Assembly (NCBI GenBank): GCA_964547875.1
Contig: CAZJPE010000002.1
Span: 1 to 64,000, forward strand
Reading direction: 5' to 3'
DNA from: JAUSIK01 sp964547875
Lineage (GTDB): Archaea > Nanobdellota > Nanobdellia > Pacearchaeales > GW2011-AR1
DNA: 64,000 nt
Below the pieces are notes generated by a model. It ran no database searches. It saw only the letters and a program-made list of their open reading frames with translations, and was not told where the DNA came from. Below, one piece after another: positions 15,110 to 22,549 of this stretch. Numbering within the stretch: position 1 is the first letter of the stretch; every line of letters begins with the position of its first letter. The translations under genes and the position numbers were made by a program.

Positions 15110-15227
15110 GGTTATATCTAAAAATGATGGAAAAAATATAGGGCATGAATTAAGATTATTTGGCGAAAATGAGATATTAAAAATAAAAAGATTGGAAATT
15201 AAACTTATTGCTGAGAATTTAAAATAA
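15093..15227 (+). CDS. 44-aa protein, possible short LX/L18a-like
   Basis: The frame opens with ATG inside the aIF5A 3' end and ends 2 bp before the L40e start, so it is embedded in a translation operon. Residues MEKIYRVISKN... and ILKIKRLEIKLI recall the first strand and last strand (KVKRRxIKI) of archaeal LX (L18a), but the protein is shorter than usual and the similarity is weak. It could equally be an unrelated small ORF. Confidence 0.4.
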   Translation: MEKIYRVISKNDGKNIGHELRLFGENEILKIKRLEIKLIAENLK

Positions 15228-15229
15228 AA

Positions 15230-15394
15230 ATGGCGACTAAAATACCAGCGGCGCAGAAAAGATTGTTTGGCAATGTGTTTATATGTAAAGATTGCAACAA
15301 GAAAATCAGAACGCAATCTGTTAGAGTAACATTCGGAAAGGTGAGATGTCCGCGCTGCGGGAGTCATGCTTTTCGACCAATTAGGAAAAAATAA
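15230..15394 (+). CDS. rpl40e: 50S ribosomal protein L40e
   Basis: 54 residues. PAAQKRLFGNVFICKDC and RCPRCGSHAFRPIRKK match L40e, with the four zinc ligands in CKDC (19, 22) and CPRC (40, 43). It sits 7 bp before the site-2 protease start, and is preceded directly by the 44-aa frame and aIF5A. Confidence 0.9.
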   Translation: MATKIPAAQKRLFGNVFICKDCNKKIRTQSVRVTFGKVRCPRCGSHAFRPIRKK

Positions 15395-15401
15395 CTAAAT
15401 A

Positions 15402-16817
15402 ATGGCGCCGGGATTTGTATTTTATGATCTTGTATTTTTAGTTTTATTTACTCTGGGTGTTGTATTATTCCTTTACAGGAGAAGAAAAAACCTGCAGAGA
15501 CAGGGATTGCTTTATCTTTATAGGACTAAATTGGGAATAAGATTTATAGAATGGACTTCAAAAAGATTCCCAAGAACACTTAATTTCCTGCAATATGTTG
15601 TCGTCATATCGGGCTATATTTTGATGATAGGAATGATTTACATGCTTATAAGATTCTCTTATTTTTATCTGACATCGCCAATTGCTGCGCAGGTATTAAA
15701 AGTCCCTGTTATAGTGCCGCTCGTGCCTTATCTTCCAGAGATATTTAATCTAGACTTTTTGCCTCCTTTTTATTTTACTTATTGGATTATAATTATAGCT
15801 ATTATTGCAATCCCGCATGAGTTTGCGCATGGGATTTTTGCCCGCTTACACAAGATAAAAATACATTCAACAGGATTTGGCTTTCTTGGGCCTTTTTTGG
15901 CTGCTTTTGTTGAGCCGGATGAAAAAGACATGGCTAAGAGAAAGAATTTTCCGCAATTGGCTATTTTGGCTTCAGGAACTTTTGCTAACATAATCTTCTC
16001 TATAATATTTGGATTGCTTTTCTGGCTATTTTTTGTCTCTGCCTTTACGCCTGCAGGGGTTATTTTTAATTCTTATGCGACTAAGGCTGTGCCTATTGCT
16101 GAAATAAGCTCTATTGATGGCAATTCTGTCTTTAATTCGGAGGATATTCAAAATTTAGTTAATGAAAGCGTGGAATTTACGAAAATTAAAGTTAATGATG
16201 AAACTCTTTTTGTTTCAAGCTCTGGGCTGCTGACTGCATTAGAGAATGATATTGATATGATTCCTGCTGCGCTGGACTCGCCCGCTTTTAGGACAGAACT
16301 ATCTGGGGCAATTAAATCTGTAGATGGAATTGAAGTGAGAAGTTTTGAAGGATTAAGAGCAATACTTGACAATCATAAAGCTGGAGATGAGATAGTCATT
16401 GAAGCAATTCAGGATAACAATGAGATAAAGGAATATTATATTGAACTTGCAGAATTTGATGGCAAAGCATTTCTTGGGATTGGCATTATAACTCCGCAAA
16501 CAAAGGGAATTCTAGGATGGCTTTACGGATTAATTGCGAGAATCAAAGATCCCTTTGTTTATTATGAATCTTCTATTGGAGAATTAGGTATTTTTATTTA
16601 TAATTTGCTATGGTGGTGTGTGCTAATAAGCATCAGCGTTGCGTTAGTTAATATGCTGCCTTTGGGAATGTTTGACGGAGGGAGATTTTTCTATCTTAGT
16701 ATATTGGGATTGACAGGAAGCAAATTAGTTTCTGAAAGAGCTTTCAAGATTTCAACATATTTGATATTGGGATTGATTGTTGTATTGATGATAAAGTGGG
16801 TGTTGATTTTCGTTTGA
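15402..16817 (+). CDS. site-2 protease, M50 family, with PDZ insert
   Basis: 471 residues. The zinc motif HEFAH (139-143, in AIPHEFAHG) and the second metal motif LPLGMFDGGR (about 423-432) are both present within membrane helices, so the enzyme should be active. Between them lies a soluble region (about 215-365) with a PDZ-like part (GAIKSVDGIEVRSFEGL). Such intramembrane proteases release membrane-bound regulators or clear signal peptides. Start at 15402 follows L40e at once; an operon with aIF5A-L40e is likely. Its substrate is not apparent. Confidence 0.92.
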   Translation: MAPGFVFYDLVFLVLFTLGVVLFLYRRRKNLQRQGLLYLYRTKLGIRFIEWTSKRFPRTLNFLQYVVVISGYILMIGMIYMLIRFSYFYLTSPIAAQVLKVPVIVPLVPYLPEIFNLDFLPPFYFTYWIIIIAIIAIPHEFAHGIFARLHKIKIHSTGFGFLGPFLAAFVEPDEKDMAKRKNFPQLAILASGTFANIIFSIIFGLLFWLFFVSAFTPAGVIFNSYATKAVPIAEISSIDGNSVFNSEDIQNLVNESVEFTKIKVNDETLFVSSSGLLTALENDIDMIPAALDSPAFRTELSGAIKSVDGIEVRSFEGLRAILDNHKAGDEIVIEAIQDNNEIKEYYIELAEFDGKAFLGIGIITPQTKGILGWLYGLIARIKDPFVYYESSIGELGIFIYNLLWWCVLISISVALVNMLPLGMFDGGRFFYLSILGLTGSKLVSERAFKISTYLILGLIVVLMIKWVLIFV

Positions 16818-16884
16818 ATTTCAGAATTGCACTCAAATGTTATAAAACCGAAAATTAAATAAACCCTATCTTTATTATATTTTT

Positions 16885-17721
16885 ATGATAAATGGATTTA
16901 GTTTACTATCCGGAAGTAAAAGAAAATATGGAAATGTCCCAGAGGACTCTTTTAAATATTCAGAAAAAGGAAATAGAGTTTATTTGGCGGTAGCTGATGG
17001 TGTTAGTAGGGATCCATTTAATAATTACCCTGATTTGAACACCGAAGCTGGAAAGAAATCTATGATAAAACATTATCCAAAACCAAGTTTAGCAAAAATG
17101 TCTGCGGATATTGCTGTTAAAAGTGCAGATCTATATAAAGCTAATACAAAAATCGCCAATTTGAACAAAGCAAAAGTTCCTGATCCAAATTGGCTAAAAG
17201 AAGACTTAGCGGGTTGCACTGCTTCCTTAGCTAAAATTGAAGGAGATAATCTTTATTATCAGTTTATTGCTTGTTGTGGTATTGGAGTTGTAAATAAAGA
17301 AGGAAAAATAAAATTTCAGACACCAGATGAGTATTGGACAACTGATAAGGACAGATGGAATTTAGTAAAAAAAGCAGGTTTTATTAAAGGATTTATAGCG
17401 AATATTAATGAAAATCATCGGTGGTGGTTGTATCCAGAAGGCAGATTTTTAATGAGAAGATTCTTTAGGAATAAACCAAAACAAAAATATTCCTTTGGTG
17501 TTTTGACTGGTGAAAAAGAGGCAGAAGAATATATAAGACAAGGAAGGCTTAAATTGGAGGATGATGATGTTGTTTTAGTTTATTCCGACGGACTAAAGAA
17601 ACCCTTATCTTCTAAAGAGGGACTTAAATTAATAGGAGAAAGAAATTTCTCTAAACTTGAAGAATTTTGTAGGCAACATGTTGATAGCGAGGGAACTGTT
17701 GTATATTGGTATAGAAATTAA
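16885..17721 (+). CDS. PP2C-like (PPM) phosphatase
   Basis: 278 residues with the PPM metal-binding pattern: NVPEDSF (D21), LAVADGVSRD (D38-G39), AGCTASLAKIEG..., and DDDVVLVYSDGLKK (D235-G236). The last aspartate motif is relaxed (DSEGTVV instead of DNxT). A stretch of tryptophan/arginine-rich sequence (about 150-200) is an insert. PPM enzymes remove phosphate from Ser/Thr. Its 3' end touches, convergently, the CARF-like gene. A TATA-like AAATTAAATAAA lies about 30 bp upstream. Confidence 0.8.
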   Translation: MINGFSLLSGSKRKYGNVPEDSFKYSEKGNRVYLAVADGVSRDPFNNYPDLNTEAGKKSMIKHYPKPSLAKMSADIAVKSADLYKANTKIANLNKAKVPDPNWLKEDLAGCTASLAKIEGDNLYYQFIACCGIGVVNKEGKIKFQTPDEYWTTDKDRWNLVKKAGFIKGFIANINENHRWWLYPEGRFLMRRFFRNKPKQKYSFGVLTGEKEAEEYIRQGRLKLEDDDVVLVYSDGLKKPLSSKEGLKLIGERNFSKLEEFCRQHVDSEGTVVYWYRN

Positions 17722-18074
17722 CTGATAAACTCAACGCCGTTTTTTGTGAAGGCAACAAGTCTGATTCCTACTGGGATACTTAAAAGTGCTGATAGCAGTG
17801 CCATGTGCGTCTTTCCAGTTCCAGAGGCTATTGACAGCGCGACTTCAAAATCCTTTACAATTCTTGTCTTTAACTTTTCAATAATGTCCTGCTTTATTTC
17901 CAATAAGGGTTTGTCAGAATTTATGTTTATCACGCTGCATTTATCATCCATAGAAAATTCTTCTGCTGTCTTATCTTTTATCACGAATACTTTTTCCCAT
18001 TCGCCTCTTTTTATAAGAGCGTTAATCTGTGCCCAATTTTCCTTGTCAGGGCCCTGAAAACAAACTAATTCCAT
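17718..18074 (-). CDS. CARF-like Rossmann protein, unknown
   Basis: 118 residues. N-terminal MELVCFQGPD, a helix, EKVFVIKD, a helix, and then FEVALSIASGTGKTHMALLS followed by GIRLVAFTKNG. This resembles the CARF fold of CRISPR-associated regulators, where a strand ends in a (T/S)GGTK-like ligand loop before a hydrophobic helix. The loop SGTGKTH (84-90) also looks like a Walker A lacking its first glycine. No effector domain is fused. Divergent from a winged-helix gene 50 bp away, which may be functionally linked. Family assignment is tentative. Confidence 0.45.
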   Translation of the reverse strand: MELVCFQGPDKENWAQINALIKRGEWEKVFVIKDKTAEEFSMDDKCSVININSDKPLLEIKQDIIEKLKTRIVKDFEVALSIASGTGKTHMALLSALLSIPVGIRLVAFTKNGVEFIS

Positions 18075-18124
18075 ACAAGAAAGAAAAACATTAGCTTTAT
18101 AATAATTGCTGTTTTCATTTTCTT

Positions 18125-18571
18125 ATGGCAAGGGACATTCCATTGGGAGAGATTATCTTGAGAAGATACGAAAAGCCTTATGATTCTTCTAAGAGGGAAT
18201 TGATAAAAAAAGTCTGCTTGAGCCTCGGATTATTGCAGCCTGGGGATTCAAGAGATATTATTGTTGACATATTTCTTATATTAGAAGATGCCAGAAAGCA
18301 GAAAGAATGGCTTAGCTCATTTGCGATTAGGGATAAAGTTGAATCTTTGCGGAAAGAAAACTCTCTTGAGATTAAGGGAATAGCGGAGAGCAATATAAGA
18401 CGGCAATTGAAAAGATTAAGAGATGCTATGCTCGTTGACAAGAAAGAAAACCAATATAGGATTTCTGAATTTGCCTCTTTGTCAGAGATTTTTGAGAATA
18501 AGATTGAGAGGTTTTTAATTCCGCAGACGATTGAAAGGATTAAGGAATATTTGGAAAAATTGGATAAATAA
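18125..18571 (+). CDS. winged-helix DNA-binding protein
   Basis: 148 residues. The C-terminal half (about 55-120) reads as a winged helix: FAIRDKVESLRKEN, a recognition helix in ESNIRRQLKRLRDAMLVD and a wing KKENQYRIS. The N-terminal half (GEIILRRYEKPYDSSKRELIKK) is conserved-looking but unrecognised. It is a probable transcription regulator. It shares its promoter region with the CARF-like gene on the other strand. Confidence 0.65.
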   Translation: MARDIPLGEIILRRYEKPYDSSKRELIKKVCLSLGLLQPGDSRDIIVDIFLILEDARKQKEWLSSFAIRDKVESLRKENSLEIKGIAESNIRRQLKRLRDAMLVDKKENQYRISEFASLSEIFENKIERFLIPQTIERIKEYLEKLDK

Positions 18572-18591
18572 TTACTAAATTAATTACAAGA

Positions 18592-18743
18592 TTAATCTTC
18601 TAGAGTTTCAAAGTTGATTTTCATAGGCACATTAATTAGTATATCTTTTAAATTATGCGCATGCGCAGTCGTTATATGGGTCCAACTTTTTTGGCCAAAC
18701 GAATTTTTCTTCCCGTTTTATCAATTATTTCAAAGATATTCAT
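18592..18743 (-). pseudogene. frameshifted small toxin-like protein
   Basis: From ATG at 18743 the frame reads MNIFEIIDKTGRKIRLAKK, then leaves phase at a run of six A; one frame over it continues WTHITTAHAHNLKDILINVP...ETLED to a stop at 18592. Restoring one base gives a 50-residue protein resembling small archaeal proteins with a KTGRKIRLTKKxWxHI...H motif (a nuclease-like DUF4258/PBECR-type group, from memory). Total length 152 nt is one short of a multiple of three. A natural pseudogene or a homopolymer sequencing error are both possible. Confidence 0.55.
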
Positions 18744-18795
18744 TATAAATTATAAAACCGCCAAGTTTAAAAACCCTTAAATTTTTATAAAACCA

Positions 18796-18820
18796 CTACT
18801 TCTTTAAGCGAATGAAGTAG
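18796..18820 (+). promoter_or_regulatory. leader hairpin of spt5-L11 mRNA
   Basis: CTACTTC (18796-18802) pairs with GAAGTAG (18814-18820) around an 11-nt loop, ending 12 bp before the spt5 start. TTTTTATAAAAC upstream is the likely TATA box. The hairpin could regulate translation of this operon. Confidence 0.4.
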
Positions 18821-18832
18821 CGGAGACTAAAG

Positions 18833-19312
18833 ATGATATTTATTGTAAAGGTAACGACAAACAAGGAAGACAAAGTAATTGAAATGATTACCGAGAGAGT
18901 TATTAAAAAAAATTTGAATGTTTTTTCTGTAATCAAGCCGCATGGAATGAAAGGCTACATAATATTGGAAGCAATTGACAAGGATTCTGCGGAAGAATGC
19001 GCGTTTAACCTACCTTATGTCAAGGGTATTATCAGAAAGACGGTCAGTTATGAAGAGATTAAAAATATGCTAGAACCAAAGATAGAAGACTTTAATATTG
19101 AAGAAGGGGACATTGTTGAGATGATTGGGCAGACATTCAAGGGAGAGAAAGCGAAAGTCATAAGAGTTGATAAAACAAAGGGAGAAGTCGTGGTTTCTTT
19201 GCTCGGGGCATCTGTGCCAATTCCTGTAACAGTAAAGATTGACAATATAAAAGTCATAAGGCGCGAGAAAGAAGACGAGGAAAAAGAAGAGGAGGAATCT
19301 GATGAAAGTTAA
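18833..19312 (+). CDS. spt5: transcription elongation factor Spt5 (NusG)
   Basis: 159 residues. NGN domain (about 1-80, ending in YVKGIIRKTVSYEEI) and KOW domain (about 87-140, EEGDIVEMIGQTFKGEKAKVIRVD). A very acidic tail (EKEDEEKEEEESDES) follows. Spt5, with Spt4, closes the polymerase clamp and couples transcription to ribosomes. Its end overlaps the L11 start by 11 bp, the usual archaeal pair. Confidence 0.95.
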   Translation: MIFIVKVTTNKEDKVIEMITERVIKKNLNVFSVIKPHGMKGYIILEAIDKDSAEECAFNLPYVKGIIRKTVSYEEIKNMLEPKIEDFNIEEGDIVEMIGQTFKGEKAKVIRVDKTKGEVVVSLLGASVPIPVTVKIDNIKVIRREKEDEEKEEEESDES

Positions 19313-20069
19313 ATTAATAGTTGATGGAGGAAAGATGCAGCCAGGGCCTGTTGTTGCACAGCAGCTTGGGCCTTTGGGGATAAATTTAGGCAAGGTCATA
19401 AATGATGTTAATGACGCAACAAAAGGATTTAGTGGGATGAAAGTCCCTATTGAAATTGATGTTAATACAAAAACTAAAGCAGTTAAGATTAATGTTTTTT
19501 CTCCTCCTGTTGCTGAATTGATAAAAAAGGAAGTTGGAATAGAAAAAGGCTCTGGGCAGCCTAATACGATTAAAGTGGGGAACATTGCTTTTGAGAGATT
19601 AATCTGGATTGCGAAAACAAAAATGTCTGATTTATTGGCAAAAGATTTGAAATCTGCAATAAAATTAATTGTAGGGAGCTGTGTTTCTTTGGGTGTTTTA
19701 ATTGACAATAGAGAAGCAAAAGAAATTGAAAGAGATATTGATGCTGGAAAATATGAGAACGAAATACTGAACGAAATTGTGGAAGTTTCTGTTGAGAAGA
19801 AATCTGGAATAGAAAAATTCTTTGCAGAAAGAAAAGCCAAGCAAGATAGAGATCTTAAGGCACTTGAAGAAGCGAAGGCTGCTGCTGAAGCAGCTGCTGT
19901 GGCTGTTAGTGAAGGTGCTGCCCCTGAAAAAGCCGCAACAGAGGGAGTAAAGAGGCCTGGAGTTTTAGTAAAGAAAGAAGAGAAGAAAGAAGAACTTAAG
20001 AAAGAGGGAGCTAAGAAGCCTGAAATAAAGAAAGCCGAAGGGAAAAAAGCAGAAGCTAAGAAGAAATAA
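19302..20069 (+). CDS. rpl11: 50S ribosomal protein L11 with long Lys/Ala-rich tail
   Basis: 255 residues. The first 160 are standard L11: KMQPGPVVAQQLGPLGINLG (about 11-30), the FSPPVAELIKKE segment and the C-terminal rRNA-binding domain. The remaining 95 residues are low-complexity: a helix (FFAERKAKQDRDLKALEEAK), an alanine-rich part and repeated KKEEKKE/EGKKAEAKKK. Archaeal L11 normally ends near residue 160-170. The tail is highly basic overall and may contact rRNA or tether factors. Downstream lies a broken small membrane ORF. Confidence 0.93.
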   Translation: MKVKLIVDGGKMQPGPVVAQQLGPLGINLGKVINDVNDATKGFSGMKVPIEIDVNTKTKAVKINVFSPPVAELIKKEVGIEKGSGQPNTIKVGNIAFERLIWIAKTKMSDLLAKDLKSAIKLIVGSCVSLGVLIDNREAKEIERDIDAGKYENEILNEIVEVSVEKKSGIEKFFAERKAKQDRDLKALEEAKAAAEAAAVAVSEGAAPEKAATEGVKRPGVLVKKEEKKEELKKEGAKKPEIKKAEGKKAEAKKK

Positions 20070-20070
20070 T

Positions 20071-20291
20071 ATGGCTAATGTTGATACAATTAATCTATCT
20101 ATAAAAGACCACATACTATTAATAACTTTACTTGAGATTTTAGGAGTTATATTAATTTCAATAGGTTACAAAAAAAATGGAATATTATAGAGAAATATGG
20201 TAAAGTGATTCTTGGTTTTTTATCTTTGCTATTTTTTATTGGATTATTATTCTTCTTATACCCTTACTTTATAAAATATTTATCTTTTTAG
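20071..20291 (+). pseudogene. two-TM small protein split by an A8 frameshift
   Basis: An ATG right after L11 opens a 39-residue frame with one hydrophobic helix (HILLITLLEILGVILISIGY) that stops at 20190 just after a run of eight A. Moving one base at this run joins it to WNIIEKYGKVILGFLSLLFF...YFIKYLSF, a second hydrophobic helix ending at 20291. The joined product (about 73 residues) looks like a natural two-TM protein. It may be a pseudogene, a slippage site or a sequencing error. Confidence 0.5.
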
Positions 20292-20328
20292 GAAGGATTA
20301 AATATACTAAATTCTGAGAGTTTTATAT

Positions 20329-20401
20329 GGGGTCGTGGTCTAACCTGGCATGACTACAGCTTTGGGAGCTGTCAATCTGGGTTCAAATCCCAGCGACCCC
20401 A
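20329..20401 (+). tRNA. tRNA-Pro (TGG)
   Basis: 73 nt. Acceptor GGGGTCG/CGACCCC, discriminator A. The anticodon stem ACAGC/GCTGT encloses TTTGGGA, giving anticodon TGG. T arm CTGGGTTCAAATCCCAG. No intron and no encoded CCA. Confidence 0.95.
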
Positions 20402-20446
20402 TAGACCTATAACAAAATATAAAAATGGTCTTTTATTGAGAAAAAT

Positions 20447-20671
20447 ATGGGAGCAAAAACTAAAAAGACAAAATATGCTGGAAAATTCGGCTCTGGCTAT
20501 GGAGTCAGAGTTAGAAAGGAATATAATAAAATAGAAGAATTGCAGAGAAAGAAACAGAAGTCTCCATTTTTTAAAAGGGGCAGGGCAAAGCGAATAGCTG
20601 CAGGAATATGGAAATGCATGAAAACTGGAAGAATTTTTGCAGGGCAGGCTTATTATCTGGAAGAGAAATAA
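20447..20671 (+). CDS. rpl37ae: 50S ribosomal protein L37Ae lacking zinc ligands
   Basis: 74 residues. TKKTKYAGKFGSGYGVRVRK and the C-terminal RIAAGIWKCMKTGRIFAGQAYY match L37Ae. The family's zinc finger normally has CPxC and CxxC; here the first pair is replaced (KSPFFKRG) and only one cysteine (about 57, WKCMKTG) remains. The protein is therefore a zinc-free variant. It precedes rpoP by 38 bp, a common archaeal order. Confidence 0.9.
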   Translation: MGAKTKKTKYAGKFGSGYGVRVRKEYNKIEELQRKKQKSPFFKRGRAKRIAAGIWKCMKTGRIFAGQAYYLEEK

Positions 20672-20709
20672 ATCAATAACTTTAAAAATAATCAATATCA
20701 TATAAAAAA

Positions 20710-20847
20710 ATGGCACAATACAAATGCTTTTCATGCGGGAAGCAAATAACGAGCAAGGCACTTGAAAAGAGATTTGTCTGTCCGCATTGCGGGTCTAAGA
20801 TATTTTATAAGCCGAGAATGCAGATAGTCAAACTCAAGGCCGTTTAA
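20710..20847 (+). CDS. rpoP: DNA-directed RNA polymerase subunit P (Rpo12)
   Basis: 45 residues. Zinc ribbon CFSCGK (Cys6, Cys9) and CPHCGSK (Cys24, Cys27), followed by IFYKPRMQIVKLKAV, which corresponds to the basic tail of Rpo12. It bridges Rpo2 and Rpo3 in the assembly platform. Prefoldin beta begins one base after its stop. Confidence 0.92.
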   Translation: MAQYKCFSCGKQITSKALEKRFVCPHCGSKIFYKPRMQIVKLKAV

Positions 20848-20848
20848 T

Positions 20849-21205
20849 ATGGAGATTTCTAGCGAGGCAAATAAGACTATTGAAGAGAGTCAGATTCTAG
20901 AACAGCATTTAACAGAATTCCTTGCTCAGAAACAATCTATTCAGATTGAATTACAAGAGATTTCAAATGCATTGGAAGAATTAGGAAAGACTAATGATGA
21001 TGTATATAAAATCTTGGGAGGAATAATGATAAAATCCGATAAGGGCGTTTTATCTAAAGAATTAGAAGAAAGAAAAAAATTAATGCAATTAAGAATTAGC
21101 TCTATAGAAAAACAAGAGAGAATAATTGAAGATAAAATATTCAAATTAAAAGATAAAATTAGGGATTTAGTAGAAAAAAATAAGAAAAAGCGGGAAATTT
21201 CTTGA
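20849..21205 (+). CDS. pfdB: prefoldin beta subunit
   Basis: 118 residues: two long coiled-coil helices (about 1-45 and 75-112) joined by a beta hairpin (DDVYKILGGIMIKSDK). That is the beta-type prefoldin layout. With the alpha subunit (41.9 kb) it forms the hexameric holdase that passes proteins to chaperonin. Immediately follows rpoP, the usual archaeal order. Confidence 0.9.
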   Translation: MEISSEANKTIEESQILEQHLTEFLAQKQSIQIELQEISNALEELGKTNDDVYKILGGIMIKSDKGVLSKELEERKKLMQLRISSIEKQERIIEDKIFKLKDKIRDLVEKNKKKREIS

Positions 21206-21264
21206 TAAAAAAATATTAATATAATTATAGCAATATTTATATAGTAAATAAAATAGTGATTCAT

Positions 21265-21651
21265 ATGGGATTTAATTTAGGAAGATTATTTGGGGGAGGA
21301 AGTTCTGAAGAGGAGTATGTTGAAATTGATCTTGATGCCGCAGAGCAGAAAGAAAATAGAGTTTTAGTCAAGCCGTTTGTGCTGAGGCATTTTGATGATA
21401 TCAATGACATCTTAAATTCATTGCGGGAGGGCTATACAATTGCTGTTATTGACATAAAACCTTTGAAAACAAAGGATGTTATTGAATTGAAAAGATCTGT
21501 TTCTAAAATAAAAAAGACGATTGAGGCTTTGGAAGGTTCTATTGCTGGCTTTGGGGATAATATTATAATAGCTACGCCTTCCTTTGCGAAGATACATAGG
21601 ACGCCGCAGGTACAATTGGAAAAAAAGAAGATTGATTTTATTAGTGAATAA
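21265..21651 (+). CDS. sepF: cell division protein SepF
   Basis: 128 residues from the ATG at 21265. The start MGFNLGRLFGGG forms a short amphipathic helix suited to membrane targeting, followed by an acidic linker and the SepF core (VLVKPFVLRHFDDINDI..., GYTIAVIDIKPLKTKD, EGSIAGFGDNIIIATP). SepF anchors FtsZ filaments to the membrane in archaea that lack FtsA. An upstream in-frame ATG at 21256 would add MIH and weaken the amphipathic start. FtsZ is at 12.6 kb. Confidence 0.92.
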   Translation: MGFNLGRLFGGGSSEEEYVEIDLDAAEQKENRVLVKPFVLRHFDDINDILNSLREGYTIAVIDIKPLKTKDVIELKRSVSKIKKTIEALEGSIAGFGDNIIIATPSFAKIHRTPQVQLEKKKIDFISE

Positions 21652-21956
21652 GCTTTAATTCATTAGTTTAAGAGGGAGATTCAAAATATATTGTCTAATA
21701 ATTATAAAATAGATTTCTTGATTTTATTTCATAAATTTGATTCAACTGTAAAGTAAACCTCTTAATGTAACATCTTCACAACTTATATTTACTGCTATGG
21801 TTATTCGTTGAATTATTAATAATCGAAGATTATATAGAGATAATGGAATAATTAAGGGATTTAGTAAAGGGCAGACAATGTTAGTGTTTATGTTACTTTG
21901 TGAACTTGACTTAACATCAACATAGATTTTATAAGTAATAATATTCTGATAATTAA
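21652..21956 (+). other. gene-free 305 bp with a decayed coding remnant
   Basis: No intact gene. In one frame (about 21812-21925) it encodes NRRLY...LLCELDLTST before a stop. This resembles, in protein and in a 25-nt segment (21892-21916, 2 mismatches), the region 41541-41640. The rest is AT-rich promoter sequence for the pilin-like gene (TAATAATATTCTG at about 21938-21950). Confidence 0.4.
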
Positions 21957-22406
21957 ATGAAAAAAAGAGGGCAGTTTTATCTTATTGCTACATTGGTAAT
22001 TATCTTAATAATGATGGGATTTGCGCAGATTTATACTCTTGCGAGAGCTCCGGCGAAAGACGCAATTATTGATAATCTGGCTGACGAGATTTATTACGAG
22101 ACTACTCAATTGATTAATAACAGGGCATTTAATGGTAATACGAAAAGCGAGATTGCTAGCGAGATTAATGGCTTTATTGGATATTATTCAAATAGATATA
22201 ATGATGTTGATATTACGATTGTATATGGAAATGAGACCTTGGCTTATATTATAAATAACACAGAGGTAACTAATGTTGTTCCTAATGCTGGAATTGTTAA
22301 TGTAAATCTTAAAGGATTAGAGTATGATGTTGATATTAATGAGAAGAGTTTATATGTTTTAATCTTGAGGGAAAGAGGAGAAGAGAGGGGCGTTGTAATT
22401 AAATGA
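21957..22406 (+). CDS. pilin-like protein with class III signal peptide
   Basis: 149 residues. MKKRGQFYLIATLVIILIMM is a short basic lead, a G-Q-F cut site and a hydrophobic helix, the archaeal prepilin pattern. The rest is a predicted outside domain with several sequons (for example NNTEV). It probably becomes part of a type IV pilus-like structure or stays as a membrane-anchored surface protein. A 48-residue frame overlaps its stop by 4 bp. Similar leaders occur in the cluster at 31.3-35.3 kb. Confidence 0.75.
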   Translation: MKKRGQFYLIATLVIILIMMGFAQIYTLARAPAKDAIIDNLADEIYYETTQLINNRAFNGNTKSEIASEINGFIGYYSNRYNDVDITIVYGNETLAYIINNTEVTNVVPNAGIVNVNLKGLEYDVDINEKSLYVLILRERGEERGVVIK

Positions 22407-22549
22407 TCTTAAATCAGTTGGCGCTCAAGAAAATAATAGAACATATGGTTATCCTATTGAAATCAAATGAAGTTAAAATAATATATAATGGAGAAAAAAT
22501 TGCTGTTAATAAGATTCTATACTCATTAAAAATAAATAAAGATAGTTAG
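22403..22549 (+). CDS. 48-aa protein, unknown
   Basis: The ATG overlaps the pilin-like gene stop (ATGA). Amphipathic and basic: LALKKIIEHMVILLKSNEVK... No domain recognised. The tight overlap argues for translation together with the pilin-like gene. It ends against the convergent membrane gene with a 4-bp overlap. Confidence 0.5.
   Translation: MILNQLALKKIIEHMVILLKSNEVKIIYNGEKIAVNKILYSLKINKDS

Noticed and set aside
17790..17830. Walker A ATPase in the CARF-like protein (SGTGKTH)
   Set aside because: The first glycine of GxxxxGK is missing and no Walker B or other ATPase motif follows; CARF-like loop is the better reading, though not proven.
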